32,356 nt of DNA from Bacillota bacterium (GCA_023435925.1 JAEZLF010000109.1:1-32356), one strand, 5' to 3'. Positions 16,275 through 25,414 are shown, counted from the stretch's first letter. The notes: generated from the letters alone by a model not told the origin. Translations and numbers: made by a program.

Positions 16275-17360
16275 TTACCGCTCTGTGCAGCTGATACAGG
16301 GATCAATCGTCAAAATCAACATCGGCACATCCGCCAGTCCTACCCCCGGCAATGTATGCAATAATGCCGGAAGGTTCGCAAAGGTAGGAGTTCTGACTCG
16401 CATACGATCCAGGAACCTGGTCCCGTTCCCTTTGGAATAATACAGTACTTCACCCCTGGGCTGTTCCAACCGGGCAAAAAATTCGCCGTTGGGTACACCG
16501 GTAACCTTTACGTCAATCGTGCTGTCGGCAGGTATCAGCTCGATACACTGTCGGATTATATGGATTGACTCAAAAATTTCACGAATGCGCACCGCAGTTC
16601 TGGCCAGACAGTCCCCCTCGACTGCAATCGGCACCTCGAATTTTACATAGGGATACGCCGCATAACCAACTACTTTGCGCATATCCGTATCAATCCCGCT
16701 GGCACGGGCCATAGGACCGACTGTTCCCAGATCCGCCGCCGCCTGGGTTGAAAGTACACCAAGGCCTTTCATACGATAAGCAACGGATTTGTCGTTTAAA
16801 AATACGTCCGTAGCATCATGGAGAGAATTTTGAAATTCATCCAGAATGGAAATCACCTTCTTGAACATTTCGTCGTCGATGTCTCTGCGGACTCCACCGA
16901 TCTTGCAAACAGAATGTATCAGACGCCCGCCTACTGTCATATCAAAAATATCCAGTATTTTCTCACGCAGGCGCCAGCTATGCATAAACAAGCTTTCAAA
17001 GCCCATGGCATCAGCCAGCAGCCCCAGCCAAAGTGTATGGCTCTGAATACGTCCAAGCTCCGCCCATATCGTTCGTAAAAATTGTGCGCGATCCGGCACT
17101 TGTATATTCATTATATGCTCCACCGACATGCAATAACCCATACCGTGCATAAAGCTGCAAATACCGCAAATGCGCTCGGCCACATATACATATTCGGTAA
17201 ACTCTTTCTTCTCTACCAGCTTCTCCAGACCCCGATGTACGAACCCAATAGAGGGAATCGCCTCAACGACGGTTTCATCCTCCAAAACAAGGTCAAGATG
17301 GATGGGCTCGGGCAAAACAGGATGCTGTGGCCCGAAAGGAATGACAGTTCTTTTTTCCAT
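16275..17360 (-). CDS. echE: Ech hydrogenase catalytic large subunit EchE
   Basis: This 361-residue protein holds the Ni-Fe active site, where ferredoxin electrons reduce protons. Both nickel-ligand pairs are present: RICGIC (Cys65, Cys68) near the N-terminus and DPCISC (Cys355, Cys358) at the end. The protein stops at Arg361, three residues after the last Cys, which is where maturation proteases cut in other [NiFe] hydrogenases, so no C-terminal peptide needs removing. The ATG shares its A with the echD stop (TAATG). It is related to complex I NuoD, but the four active-site cysteines identify a hydrogenase. Confidence 0.95.
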   Translation of the reverse strand: MEKRTVIPFGPQHPVLPEPIHLDLVLEDETVVEAIPSIGFVHRGLEKLVEKKEFTEYVYVAERICGICSFMHGMGYCMSVEHIMNIQVPDRAQFLRTIWAELGRIQSHTLWLGLLADAMGFESLFMHSWRLREKILDIFDMTVGGRLIHSVCKIGGVRRDIDDEMFKKVISILDEFQNSLHDATDVFLNDKSVAYRMKGLGVLSTQAAADLGTVGPMARASGIDTDMRKVVGYAAYPYVKFEVPIAVEGDCLARTAVRIREIFESIHIIRQCIELIPADSTIDVKVTGVPNGEFFARLEQPRGEVLYYSKGNGTRFLDRMRVRTPTFANLPALLHTLPGVGLADVPMLILTIDPCISCTER

Positions 17361-17869
17361 TATTGTCCCTCCTTCTTATTCAAAGCTACGGGGGCATCGG
17401 ATCCCACCTGATTTTTGCCTGTTTCCGACCTTGCAGCTATATTCAACGCCTTCTCTGTTTCTTCAACCGCAGTATTTCTCAACGCCTGGGCTGTCTCCAC
17501 CGTTGTAACCCTCAGTTGTTCCTCCGCCTGCCCGGGGTGAAACGGAGTTTTTATTCTTGTATGATAAAAGTTACCTTTGAAGTCCAGATTCATGCCGCAT
17601 ATTTTTACCCCAAACAAATCCTTCATTTCATTCTCGTATAGGAAGGAATAGGGATACACTGCGCTGATGCTTTCTATTTCCTGATCAAAGGGTATCACAA
17701 TTTTTAGGTTTGTCAGCTCTGTAGCTTTGGCAAAGCTGTATAAAATCTCAAAGCTCTCCTTTTTCGTACAGCATATCTGGGCCAGACGATATCCATTATT
17801 CTTCATCTCTATCGTCCTCTGGGATAAATGCACCGGCTCAATTGTCATAAATGTTTGGTTCTCAGCCAT
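17360..17869 (-). CDS. echD: Ech hydrogenase subunit EchD (NuoC-like)
   Basis: This 169-residue protein corresponds to the complex I 30-kDa/NuoC family and has a structural role in the peripheral arm beside EchC and EchE. The core (residues 20-125) ends with the conserved YPYSFLYENEMKDLFGV and NFYHTRIKTPFHP. The last ~45 residues form an Ala/Glu/Thr-rich tail that looks unstructured. The start ATG overlaps the echC stop (ATGGCTGA) and the stop overlaps the echE start, so the three genes are translationally coupled. Confidence 0.9.
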   Translation of the reverse strand: MAENQTFMTIEPVHLSQRTIEMKNNGYRLAQICCTKKESFEILYSFAKATELTNLKIVIPFDQEIESISAVYPYSFLYENEMKDLFGVKICGMNLDFKGNFYHTRIKTPFHPGQAEEQLRVTTVETAQALRNTAVEETEKALNIAARSETGKNQVGSDAPVALNKKEGQ

Positions 17870-18326
17870 GGGCTTTCACCGCCTTTTTCTTTTTTTTCAG
17901 CTGCTTTTGCTTCTCACCCAGCACTTCAATCGCTTCGGCAATACCGGCTATAATTGATTCCGGGCGGGCGGCACACCCCGGTACATACACATCCACCGGT
18001 ATCACCTTGTTCACACCACCGATAATGTTGTAGCACTCGCGAAAAATCCCGCCCTTTGCTGCACAAATACCAACTGCCACCACAACCTTCGGGTTTGGCA
18101 TAGTATCATAAAGCTGCTTAACCACACTCATATTCTGTGCATTAATCCCGCCGGTTATCAGCAGTATATCTGCATGCTTCGGGTTTCCGGCATTAATAGC
18201 TCCAAAGCGCTCCACATCATACAGCGGGGTCAGGCAGGCCAGAACTTCGATATCACAACCATTGCAGCTGGCGGCATCATAATGTAAAATCCACGGCGAC
18301 TTCTTTATATATTCCACTTTCAGCAT
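17862..18326 (-). CDS. echC: Ech hydrogenase small subunit EchC (NuoB-like)
   Basis: EchC carries the proximal [4Fe-4S] cluster that feeds electrons to the Ni-Fe site. The four cluster cysteines are visible: SCNGC (Cys21 and Cys24 in this numbering), GIC (Cys88) and VPGC (Cys118), the last followed by AARPE instead of the PPRPE usual in NuoB. The start is uncertain. The frame is open to a TTG at 18362 that overlaps the end of echB; ATGs lie at 18338, 18335 and 18326, and a GTG at 18317 has the best-spaced AAAGGA. I use 18326, which gives MLKVEYIKKSPWI, close to EchC family starts. It sits between echB and echD. Confidence 0.9.
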   Translation of the reverse strand: MLKVEYIKKSPWILHYDAASCNGCDIEVLACLTPLYDVERFGAINAGNPKHADILLITGGINAQNMSVVKQLYDTMPNPKVVVAVGICAAKGGIFRECYNIIGGVNKVIPVDVYVPGCAARPESIIAGIAEAIEVLGEKQKQLKKKKKAVKAHG

Positions 18327-18345
18327 CCTTTCCATCATTACACAC

Positions 18346-19209
18346 TTAGAAATTGGTGACAATAAACAGGTTTACAGCCCCGGTTACAGCTGTAACAATC
18401 CAGCACGAACTCAATGCCATTTCCCACTTGGTACGGGCGAATGCATTGTCGATAAAGGTCTCAAACAGAAATACAGCAACGCAAATCACTGCAGCTATAG
18501 GCTTGCTCCACCATGCGGCGAAAGCAAAGAATAAATAGATAAAGCTAAGAGAAAAAATAGTCTCATACCAGTGTGTTATCTCCACCATTGCCATACAAAT
18601 GCCGGTAAGCTCTGTCGTAATACCCTTAACAATCTCCTGATGTCCATGGTGAGACATGCTAAGATCAAAGGGTGATTTACGCAGCTTTACAGTAAGCACA
18701 AATAGAAACCCGCAAAAGATAAAGGGCAGCTGTGTGATAATCGGCTTTTGCAACGTATCCACAATAGCAATTTTAAAGGTTCCCGTAGCCTTGTAGAAGC
18801 CAAAGGCTGTAATCAGGATCATGGGCTCGTAGGCCATAATCTGAATCAATTCGCGCCCTGTGCCGATAAATCCGAAAGGCGAATGGGAAGAATACCCCGA
18901 TATGACAAAGAAGATCGAAGCCAGCGTAAAAGCAAATACACACAAAAGCAAGTCTACTCCTGTGAAGAAAAACACCACCGTAAGAATCGTAAAAATGAGA
19001 GAATAGGTTACATAAAACCTTGTTACATTGTTAACGGTCGTTGCTTCCTTTTGCAGAAGCTTCATGACATCATAAAAGGGCTGCAGGAGAGGCGGTCCTT
19101 TACGACGCTGCATTCTCGCAGAAACCTTTCGGTCCAATCCGGTAAGCAACCCGCCTGCAATTGGTGCCAGTACGATCACTAAAATAACTTTTATAAAAAT
19201 CCAGATCAT
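18346..19209 (-). CDS. echB: Ech hydrogenase membrane subunit EchB (NuoH-like)
   Basis: This integral membrane protein of 287 residues anchors the hydrogenase module and helps couple electron transfer to ion translocation, as NuoH does in complex I. Conserved features are GLLTGLDRKVSARMQRRKGPPLLQPFYDVMKLLQKE after the first helix, and the SPFDLSMSHHGHQEIVKG loop with its acidic and His residues; about eight helices are predicted by eye. ATG 19209 is chosen over TTG 19215 because AGGTGG is 7 bp upstream of the ATG. It follows echA by 16 bp. Confidence 0.93.
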   Translation of the reverse strand: MIWIFIKVILVIVLAPIAGGLLTGLDRKVSARMQRRKGPPLLQPFYDVMKLLQKEATTVNNVTRFYVTYSLIFTILTVVFFFTGVDLLLCVFAFTLASIFFVISGYSSHSPFGFIGTGRELIQIMAYEPMILITAFGFYKATGTFKIAIVDTLQKPIITQLPFIFCGFLFVLTVKLRKSPFDLSMSHHGHQEIVKGITTELTGICMAMVEITHWYETIFSLSFIYLFFAFAAWWSKPIAAVICVAVFLFETFIDNAFARTKWEMALSSCWIVTAVTGAVNLFIVTNF

Positions 19210-19225
19210 TTTCAATCCACCTCTT

Positions 19226-21142
19226 TCAGTACATAAGACCGAAGGTTATAATGACAAACCCGATCACAAGGATCGACGCTCCGATAATGTTTGAATATAC
19301 TTCCATTGCTTTGCCTCCAAACTGCTTTCTCATATACCAGTTGCGCAGCTCCACCGTACGAGTCTGTCCCATACTGCCGTGGAAGCTCTCATTATCACCT
19401 GCATTTTCTCCCGCCATGTATACCATGCTTCGTTTTACTGTATTTTTCCGGTATAGCGGGATCAGGAACACCGGCATAATAAATAGCATTCCAAGCATCA
19501 TGATAATCATTGTCATGACAAACGGATCAATGGGCGCTTCCAATGAAATATGCAGATTCTGATCGATGTATGGGACAATCAGTCCGTTTGAAATCACCGG
19601 ATGGAGGATACAGACCACAATCACCAGTCCGGCCAGTGAATATAGTGAAACCTTCTCATCCAATCTCATAATGTAGGGTTCTGTGTGTGTCCTGCTGGTA
19701 TTGGCAATCAAGCCGCCCATCCATTTCGTCCAGAAAAACAGTGTTACCGAGCTGCCGAAGGCCACAATCAATACGACCAGAACATTTCCGGAATCCAGAA
19801 AGGCCTTCATCGCCGCCCACTTGGAAACCAGCATTCCAAACGGTGCCAGGAACATTCCGGCGATACCGATAATCAGTAAAATAGCCAGGTTCAGTGACAC
19901 ACGGTATAAGCCGTCCATGTCATCCACCTTGCGGCTGCCGATCTGGTATTCTGTAGATCCTACCGTGAGGAACAAAAGGGATTTAGCGATGGCATGGAAA
20001 ACAATCAGCATTATAGCAGCCCACAGAGATTCTCCCGTCCCGATCCCCGCACAGGTCACAATCAGACCCAGATTTGAAATCGTTGAGTAAGCCAGTATCT
20101 TTTTCGCGTCATTTTGCGTAATTGCTTTCAATGCCGCCACTAAAAAGGTCAATCCGCCGATCAATGTTACCGTTGTTCCTGCCACATTGACACCCAGCAA
20201 GGGAGCAAGCCGTATGATCAGGTACACTCCCGCTTTCACCATGGTAGATGAATGGAGCATGGCGGAAGATGGGGTCGGTGCTACCATAGCACCAAGCAGC
20301 CACCTGGAGAAAGGCACCTGAGCAGCCTTGGTAAGGCCCGCAAGTGCTATCAGGAAAACAGCCACCTCCACTAAGGGAGCATCACTGCCTAAAGCAAGCA
20401 AACTCTCCAGGTCGGTTACCTTATATTGGAATGCCAGAATCAGAATACCTGTCAGGAATGCAAGTCCGCCCCCGACATTGATTGTCAGTGCCAGCATGGA
20501 GTTCTTTTTGGCCTTCTCTGTCCCGGTGTATCCAATCAGCAAATAAGAGCAGAATGAAGTAATCTCCCAGAAGAACAGCATGTAAATCAGATCGTTGCTC
20601 ATGACCAGACCAAACATGGTCGCTATAAAAACAAACATCACGGCATAGAAAAAATAACGTCTGTCCGGTATTTCTGCATGATGTCTGTGATAATCCTTTA
20701 TATACTCAATGGTATAAATGCAGACCAGCCCGCCTACTACGGCAATAATCAGGATCATCAGCAGCGTTAGCTTATCCAGCACCAATGTATTATGTGCAGG
20801 AATCTCATGAACGTAACCCAGTTCGAGCCATATCAGCAGTCCTATTTGAACGGCAGAAAATAAAGACACCAGCCAGGATTTGTTGCGGATGCCTATTCGT
20901 ATGATATAAAGGCACATAACACATTCAATCGCCAGCATAACTATACCCGGCCATGAATAGGACGAAAAGTTTAGAATCTGAACCTTTGGAAACGCATACC
21001 AAACCAATACGACAGAAAACCCGATGATTGCCGCAACTGCGCAGCGGATAATGACCCCGGCTGCCTTCTGTCGGTGTGCAAGCCCCGCAGCCACTGCTGT
21101 AAGCAGTGGAATCACAATAATACACACAATTAAAAAATACAT
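19226..21142 (-). CDS. echA: Ech hydrogenase antiporter-like subunit EchA (NuoL-like)
   Basis: This 638-residue polytopic protein is related to NuoL and Mrp antiporter subunits and is the probable H+ or Na+ pumping subunit. The core signature is seen in KAAQVPFSRWLLGAMVAPTP followed by SSAMLHSSTMVKAGVYL, and a charged segment with ITQNDAKKILAYSTISNLGL. A C-terminal amphipathic stretch and last helix (GKAMEVYSNIIGASILVIGFVIITFG) are typical of EchA. ATG 21142 has AAGGGG 7 bp upstream. It is the first gene of the 11-gene ech-hyp operon, behind a leader of about 260 nt. Confidence 0.93.
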   Translation of the reverse strand: MYFLIVCIIVIPLLTAVAAGLAHRQKAAGVIIRCAVAAIIGFSVVLVWYAFPKVQILNFSSYSWPGIVMLAIECVMCLYIIRIGIRNKSWLVSLFSAVQIGLLIWLELGYVHEIPAHNTLVLDKLTLLMILIIAVVGGLVCIYTIEYIKDYHRHHAEIPDRRYFFYAVMFVFIATMFGLVMSNDLIYMLFFWEITSFCSYLLIGYTGTEKAKKNSMLALTINVGGGLAFLTGILILAFQYKVTDLESLLALGSDAPLVEVAVFLIALAGLTKAAQVPFSRWLLGAMVAPTPSSAMLHSSTMVKAGVYLIIRLAPLLGVNVAGTTVTLIGGLTFLVAALKAITQNDAKKILAYSTISNLGLIVTCAGIGTGESLWAAIMLIVFHAIAKSLLFLTVGSTEYQIGSRKVDDMDGLYRVSLNLAILLIIGIAGMFLAPFGMLVSKWAAMKAFLDSGNVLVVLIVAFGSSVTLFFWTKWMGGLIANTSRTHTEPYIMRLDEKVSLYSLAGLVIVVCILHPVISNGLIVPYIDQNLHISLEAPIDPFVMTMIIMMLGMLFIMPVFLIPLYRKNTVKRSMVYMAGENAGDNESFHGSMGQTRTVELRNWYMRKQFGGKAMEVYSNIIGASILVIGFVIITFGLMY

Positions 21143-21401
21143 GAAGTAACCCCTTCCACAAATCAGGTTGTCTATCTTTTAACAAAAATAAAGCAATCCG
21201 CTGACGGACTGCTTTATAGATATAACGAGGCGAACATATCTACAGCCTCGTTGAAACGCCGCTATTGAAATGAAATCTTTCTATAAATGAAAAATTTCAT
21301 TGTAAACTGAGGCGATATAACATTGCTTATAAAAACCTATTATAGGTATACAGCAGTCAGTACTCCCGGTATGTCTGTCCAAACACACAACCATATTGAC
21401 C
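21143..21401 (-). promoter_or_regulatory. Structured 5' leader of the ech-hyp operon with attenuator-like hairpin
   Basis: Between the expected transcription start and echA the transcript can form several stems: AATGAAAT/ATTTCATT (21269-21301), an 8-bp stem AACGAGGC/GCCTCGTT (21224-21252) and, competing with it, a 7-bp pairing of 21217-21223 with 21236-21242. Then comes a 13-bp hairpin (21188-21217) followed by TTTTGTT at 21181-21187, the form of an intrinsic terminator, 38 nt before the start codon. I do not recognise a known riboswitch class. It could instead end read-through from the GH78 gene, but transcripts starting at the promoter must also cross it. Confidence 0.55.
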
Positions 21402-21406
21402 GCACT

Positions 21407-21436
21407 CATTCTACTCTAATAGAATGACCTTGTCAA
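21407..21436 (-). promoter_or_regulatory. Consensus promoter of the ech-hyp operon with inverted repeat over the -10
   Basis: On the minus strand a perfect -35 TTGACA (21431-21436) and -10 TAGAAT (21408-21413) are 17 bp apart. A perfect inverted repeat, CATTCTA and TAGAATG (21407-21413 and 21420-21426, 6-bp centre), covers the -10 and could be an operator. The remaining intergenic DNA, 21437-21493, shows no further gene or clear terminator for GH78. Confidence 0.7.
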
Positions 21437-21493
21437 ATTAAATATGCACAATCTTCATGTGTAATTTCAGGCCATTTTTACGCATATATACAA

Positions 21494-24331
21494 TCAATCC
21501 AGTTCCTCCATCTTGATATCCCAGTCAAAACCCTCTCCGATTGTTACTTTGATTTCATGGGGCACAGAAATATGATAAGATTTCAGGCCATTCTCCCTGC
21601 TCCAATGAACGCGTATCATTCCGAAGGGTGTAGGAATGCTGCCTTCACACCACTGCAGATCCGTATCAGGCACAGATAACACAATTTCGCTGAAGCTGTT
21701 TTCTTTTGTGTTGACTCCCAGGACATATTTGTTCAGGCAATAGACCGGGAAGGATGACCAGGAATGACAGTAGCTGCGGGTTCTGTTAACCTCATAGAAC
21801 CCGGGGAACACTTCCCAGCAGGTCGTGCTGTCATACCGGAGCATGTTTTGCCACCGGAGCCGCATATCTTCCAGCAGCTTCCTGGTCTTTCCGGTTTTTG
21901 CCCATATCTCATAGAGATAAAATAGTATGAACGGTGAACCGACATCCAGAAATTCTTTTGGCGGGCTTTCCAGATATCCTTCTGTCAACTGCTGTTTTTT
22001 ACCATCCGTGATTACATCAAACAATATCAAAAGAGAGTGAGTCTGTATACTAACTGTTTTGGAGTATCCGTATTCCGGAGACCATCCATCCGTGAACATT
22101 TTTTTCTCCCCATTCCACAGATAACTGTCGATATATCCCAACAGGCGCCGGACATGATCGCTGAAGCACTGTGCATCCTCCGTTTGTCCTATTTCTTCCG
22201 CAAATCCTGCCGCTATTCTGAAGCAATGGGCCAAAATAGCCTGTTGACCCGTCACCACACCGTGGTTATGAATGTCAAGGGCAGCCCAGTCAAGCATATT
22301 CCATGCATTGATCAGAAAAGCGCCTTTTTCATCAATAAACCGGGCATAATACTCCAGAGTCTCTTTGATATGGGGATACATTTCCCGCATAAATTGCCGG
22401 TCTCCAGAAATTTGGATGTAAAACTCAACAGACAGGATCCAGTTCATCATCCACATCGGTATGGAGGTATTCCAGTCTGTAGGGGTAAGAGCATTCATCA
22501 GCGGTGTATTTCCTGATGCTGAAACAGCCAGGCGTATATTATGCTGAATCAGGTCATACTCACCATAAAGATAGGCATTTACAAATGTACTGATCTGCGC
22601 ATCGCCAATCCAGAAGGTCTGTTCATAGGTGGGGCAGTCAGTAAAGCTGTCCTCCATACATAGCAGGTGGGTTTGTCTGCTGATCTCCCATATTTTATTC
22701 AGAAGATAGTCATTACATCGGAAGCTGCCGATATTTGTAGCAGAATAAGTAGAGTGTCTTATTTTAAAGGACCAAAGCTCCGTATCATCGGTCTGGTTTT
22801 TCACTGTGATTACTGCAAAGCGGCATCCCATACGCGTCATGCAGCGATAGCTCTGGTAACCTTCCCTGCAAATATATCTCACAGAGTTATTCAACCCTAC
22901 AGTGTAATCGATTTTCCCTTCAAACATGTTCTCAAAGCAATAAATATCCAGCACTGTGCCTTCCGAAGCTTTCAATGTAAACTCCAGACTTCCTGCATAG
23001 ATATCGCCAAAATCAACAATAATTCTACTGTAATCACCCTTCCTGGGCCTTGGTATCAACGTTACCGCATCATTTCCCCATAGGATTCCGCATTGTTCAT
23101 CTCGGATCGCATAGTTTTTGACCCGCTTTGCGGTCTTAACCAAGGAATAGATGTACTCATCAAAAAATACATATTCCGGTTCGACCCACTTGAATAAGTG
23201 TGCATATTCTAAAAGCTCAGAAATGTTCTTACAGCTGAAGACTTTCTGATGCAGCTCTGTATAGCTTTCCATTCTGTTGAATTCGTCCAGTCCGCCGTAT
23301 ACCCTGCTGAATCCGTCTATGACGGGTATGATCCGATTTGTTGGTCCAATCACAAAAAATGTACTTTCAATCCCGTTTATTACACTGCTAAACAGAATTT
23401 CTTCAGGGAACTGAAACTCGATATGGCAGAATAAATCATCAAATTTACCCGATACCTGCAAAAGGAACAGCTGCTTCCCTTTTTTCAGGTGAACGGCTAT
23501 ATCACGATGGGCATTAGTAACCTCATGCAAATCATCATCCACTCTAAAGTCACCAATAATACCGTTCCAGGTTCGGTTTGGAAATGATATCCTGCCGTCC
23601 ATATCACAGGGAGACTCAATGATACAGCCGATGAATCCCGAGAATATTGTTTCATTGGCATCTCTCCTGTCCCCGAAAAACGCTTTTCTTGTATTGATAG
23701 AAACCTGCTGACAGCCCTTGCTGACCTCACTATATTCCACGACTCTGACGGGAAGCTTTTCTTCCGTATTGAAGTGCTTTATGGGACGTTTCTTCAAAGT
23801 ACCCCATAAATTCTCAATGACTCTTGCTTTTCCCCAGTCAGCAGCAATACCGGCATCCTCCAGCCAGGTACTATCAAATCTCCGGGCATCGTAGTAATCT
23901 GAAAAGCCGAGATTCACATTGCGCTTCACTGTATTATACTTGTGTCCGGCATCTCTTGAACATTTCGTATTTCCGCCCGATGCTGCAATGACCTGGCCTC
24001 CTTGAGTTACATCAAATATCAAACCTCCGCAGAACGCGACGGACTGATACGTTGACCAGCCGTAATTCCATACACGAACAGCAAAATGATTATCCCCGCA
24101 TTTCAGGTAAGGTGTCATATCATATTCATCGTAAAACCAGTTGTCATATGTTGAACGTATCGGGCCTCTTCCGATTTCTTCACCGTTGATATATGCAATA
24201 TACCGTGTATCGGCGCTGATGTTCAGTATAATTCTTTCAGTCTTGTTCTCTATATACAAATTCTCTATGAAACAACCACGCTCATTTTCGGTTGAAAGTT
24301 GATCATCCAACCATATCCACTGTCCCCTCAT
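21494..24331 (-). CDS. GH78-type glycoside hydrolase (probable alpha-L-rhamnosidase), cytoplasmic
   Basis: This 945-residue enzyme resembles family 78 glycoside hydrolases, which release terminal alpha-L-rhamnose. The N-terminal beta-sandwich region includes ADTRYIAYINGEEIGRGPIR, seen in rhamnosidase accessory domains. The (alpha/alpha)6 catalytic domain starts near LLNKIWEISRQTHLLCMED and has FTDCPTYEQTFWIGDAQ, matching the DCPxxE...WxGD catalytic-acid region; a C-terminal beta domain follows HSWSSFPVYCLNKYVLG. No signal peptide is present, so it acts on imported substrate. ATG 24331 has GGAGG 6 bp upstream; a GTG immediately before it is too close. It is the last gene of the right-hand sugar operon, 69 bp after the third URO-D gene. 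Rhamnose specificity is inferred; related activities are possible. Confidence 0.8.
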   Translation of the reverse strand: MRGQWIWLDDQLSTENERGCFIENLYIENKTERIILNISADTRYIAYINGEEIGRGPIRSTYDNWFYDEYDMTPYLKCGDNHFAVRVWNYGWSTYQSVAFCGGLIFDVTQGGQVIAASGGNTKCSRDAGHKYNTVKRNVNLGFSDYYDARRFDSTWLEDAGIAADWGKARVIENLWGTLKKRPIKHFNTEEKLPVRVVEYSEVSKGCQQVSINTRKAFFGDRRDANETIFSGFIGCIIESPCDMDGRISFPNRTWNGIIGDFRVDDDLHEVTNAHRDIAVHLKKGKQLFLLQVSGKFDDLFCHIEFQFPEEILFSSVINGIESTFFVIGPTNRIIPVIDGFSRVYGGLDEFNRMESYTELHQKVFSCKNISELLEYAHLFKWVEPEYVFFDEYIYSLVKTAKRVKNYAIRDEQCGILWGNDAVTLIPRPRKGDYSRIIVDFGDIYAGSLEFTLKASEGTVLDIYCFENMFEGKIDYTVGLNNSVRYICREGYQSYRCMTRMGCRFAVITVKNQTDDTELWSFKIRHSTYSATNIGSFRCNDYLLNKIWEISRQTHLLCMEDSFTDCPTYEQTFWIGDAQISTFVNAYLYGEYDLIQHNIRLAVSASGNTPLMNALTPTDWNTSIPMWMMNWILSVEFYIQISGDRQFMREMYPHIKETLEYYARFIDEKGAFLINAWNMLDWAALDIHNHGVVTGQQAILAHCFRIAAGFAEEIGQTEDAQCFSDHVRRLLGYIDSYLWNGEKKMFTDGWSPEYGYSKTVSIQTHSLLILFDVITDGKKQQLTEGYLESPPKEFLDVGSPFILFYLYEIWAKTGKTRKLLEDMRLRWQNMLRYDSTTCWEVFPGFYEVNRTRSYCHSWSSFPVYCLNKYVLGVNTKENSFSEIVLSVPDTDLQWCEGSIPTPFGMIRVHWSRENGLKSYHISVPHEIKVTIGEGFDWDIKMEELD

Positions 24332-24400
24332 CACAGACCTCCCATGTTTAATCGCAAAATATATTTTGTACTTACAAGGTCTTTGTACCTACAATATTGT

Positions 24401-25414
24401 TCAATCACACTGCACATCTTTGCAGGCTTCCGAGCCGTATTTCTTCAGCAGCTCCACATAGAAGCGGTAATTCTCCATCGTTGTTCCCGGTGGTGTCTGG
24501 TGATCCATTCCCGGCAGGTATCTGCCTCTTCTGATTACAGGGAGCAGCCTTTCAAATTCAGCCTCGATAGCTTCTTTTCCCTTAAACATGCACATTTTAT
24601 CAAAGCCTCCCAGCAGCAGAAAATCCGGCCACGCTGCTCTGATCTTCTCCAGATCCACTCCAGCCTGCCGCTCCAGCGGAAGGATTCCTTCCACACCGGC
24701 ACCGACGAACCATGGAATAGCTTTGTTGATATCTCCGTCGGAGTCCACAAAGACTCTGGTACCGTGTTTTTTGATTTCGGGTATCAGTTTTTCATAATAA
24801 GGCTTAATGAATTCATTAAACAATCCCTCGGAAATCATCGGACCGTTATTATAGCTCATATCCTCGGCAATGGTCATGAAATCCGCCTTCATGTAATTGG
24901 CAAACTCTTCAATCACACCAATCTGCCATTCCAGCATATCATTGCATATACGATGATACAGCTCCGGGTAATCAAAAAAGGAGTACATGTGATTTTCTAT
25001 TCCGAACAGCACCCTCGGGAACCAAAAAAATCCCTCCAGCGTATACCATACAACGGCTTCACCATCTTGATAGCGTGGTATGGTTTCCTCTATTTCTTTC
25101 ATCATGCGCGAAACCGCGTCCTTCGGATAAATAAAAGGTTTAATCCTTTCATAGTCCGCTTCATTTTCTATAATACCGCTTCCATGACATTTATCCTGAG
25201 GACAGTCCGGTGTCTTATGGGGGAACCAGAACTGAGTAATATTGTCAAGACCGAAATAATCAAACAACTCACTGCTGGTCATATTTTGGGGCATGCCCTC
25301 GTTTTCCCAGAAGCTTATGGTCTTATCCCACCACGATGCCCATTCCAGAGCAGGATAACGGTCTATCGAGCTATCTGCGTTCATTACCTTGTGAAAGCGT
25401 TCTCTGTTTGTCAT
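24401..25414 (-). CDS. URO-D-fold protein 3, lacking the HxC zinc motif
   Basis: This 337-residue URO-D superfamily protein is shorter than the two in the left operon and only distantly similar to them. Where those have HLCG and HSCG it has DSDGD (Asp224-Ser-Asp226-Gly-Asp228), so a methyltransferase-like Zn site is not conserved. Conserved superfamily segments include SEGLFNEFIKPYYEKLIPEIKKHG, LLLGGFDK and a C-terminal GMDHQTPPGT. The HemE arginine motif is absent. ATG 25414 has GGAGG 6 bp upstream. It lies between the permease genes and GH78, so it probably acts on an imported glycoside or on the product of GH78; the reaction is unknown. The 145 bp before it contain no convincing gene. Confidence 0.83.
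   Translation of the reverse strand: MTNRERFHKVMNADSSIDRYPALEWASWWDKTISFWENEGMPQNMTSSELFDYFGLDNITQFWFPHKTPDCPQDKCHGSGIIENEADYERIKPFIYPKDAVSRMMKEIEETIPRYQDGEAVVWYTLEGFFWFPRVLFGIENHMYSFFDYPELYHRICNDMLEWQIGVIEEFANYMKADFMTIAEDMSYNNGPMISEGLFNEFIKPYYEKLIPEIKKHGTRVFVDSDGDINKAIPWFVGAGVEGILPLERQAGVDLEKIRAAWPDFLLLGGFDKMCMFKGKEAIEAEFERLLPVIRRGRYLPGMDHQTPPGTTMENYRFYVELLKKYGSEACKDVQCD

Noticed and set aside
16275..21142. Respiratory complex I or Mrp antiporter operon
   Set aside because: The NuoD-like subunit keeps all four Ni-Fe cysteines, nuoEFG are absent and hyp genes follow, so this is an Ech hydrogenase.
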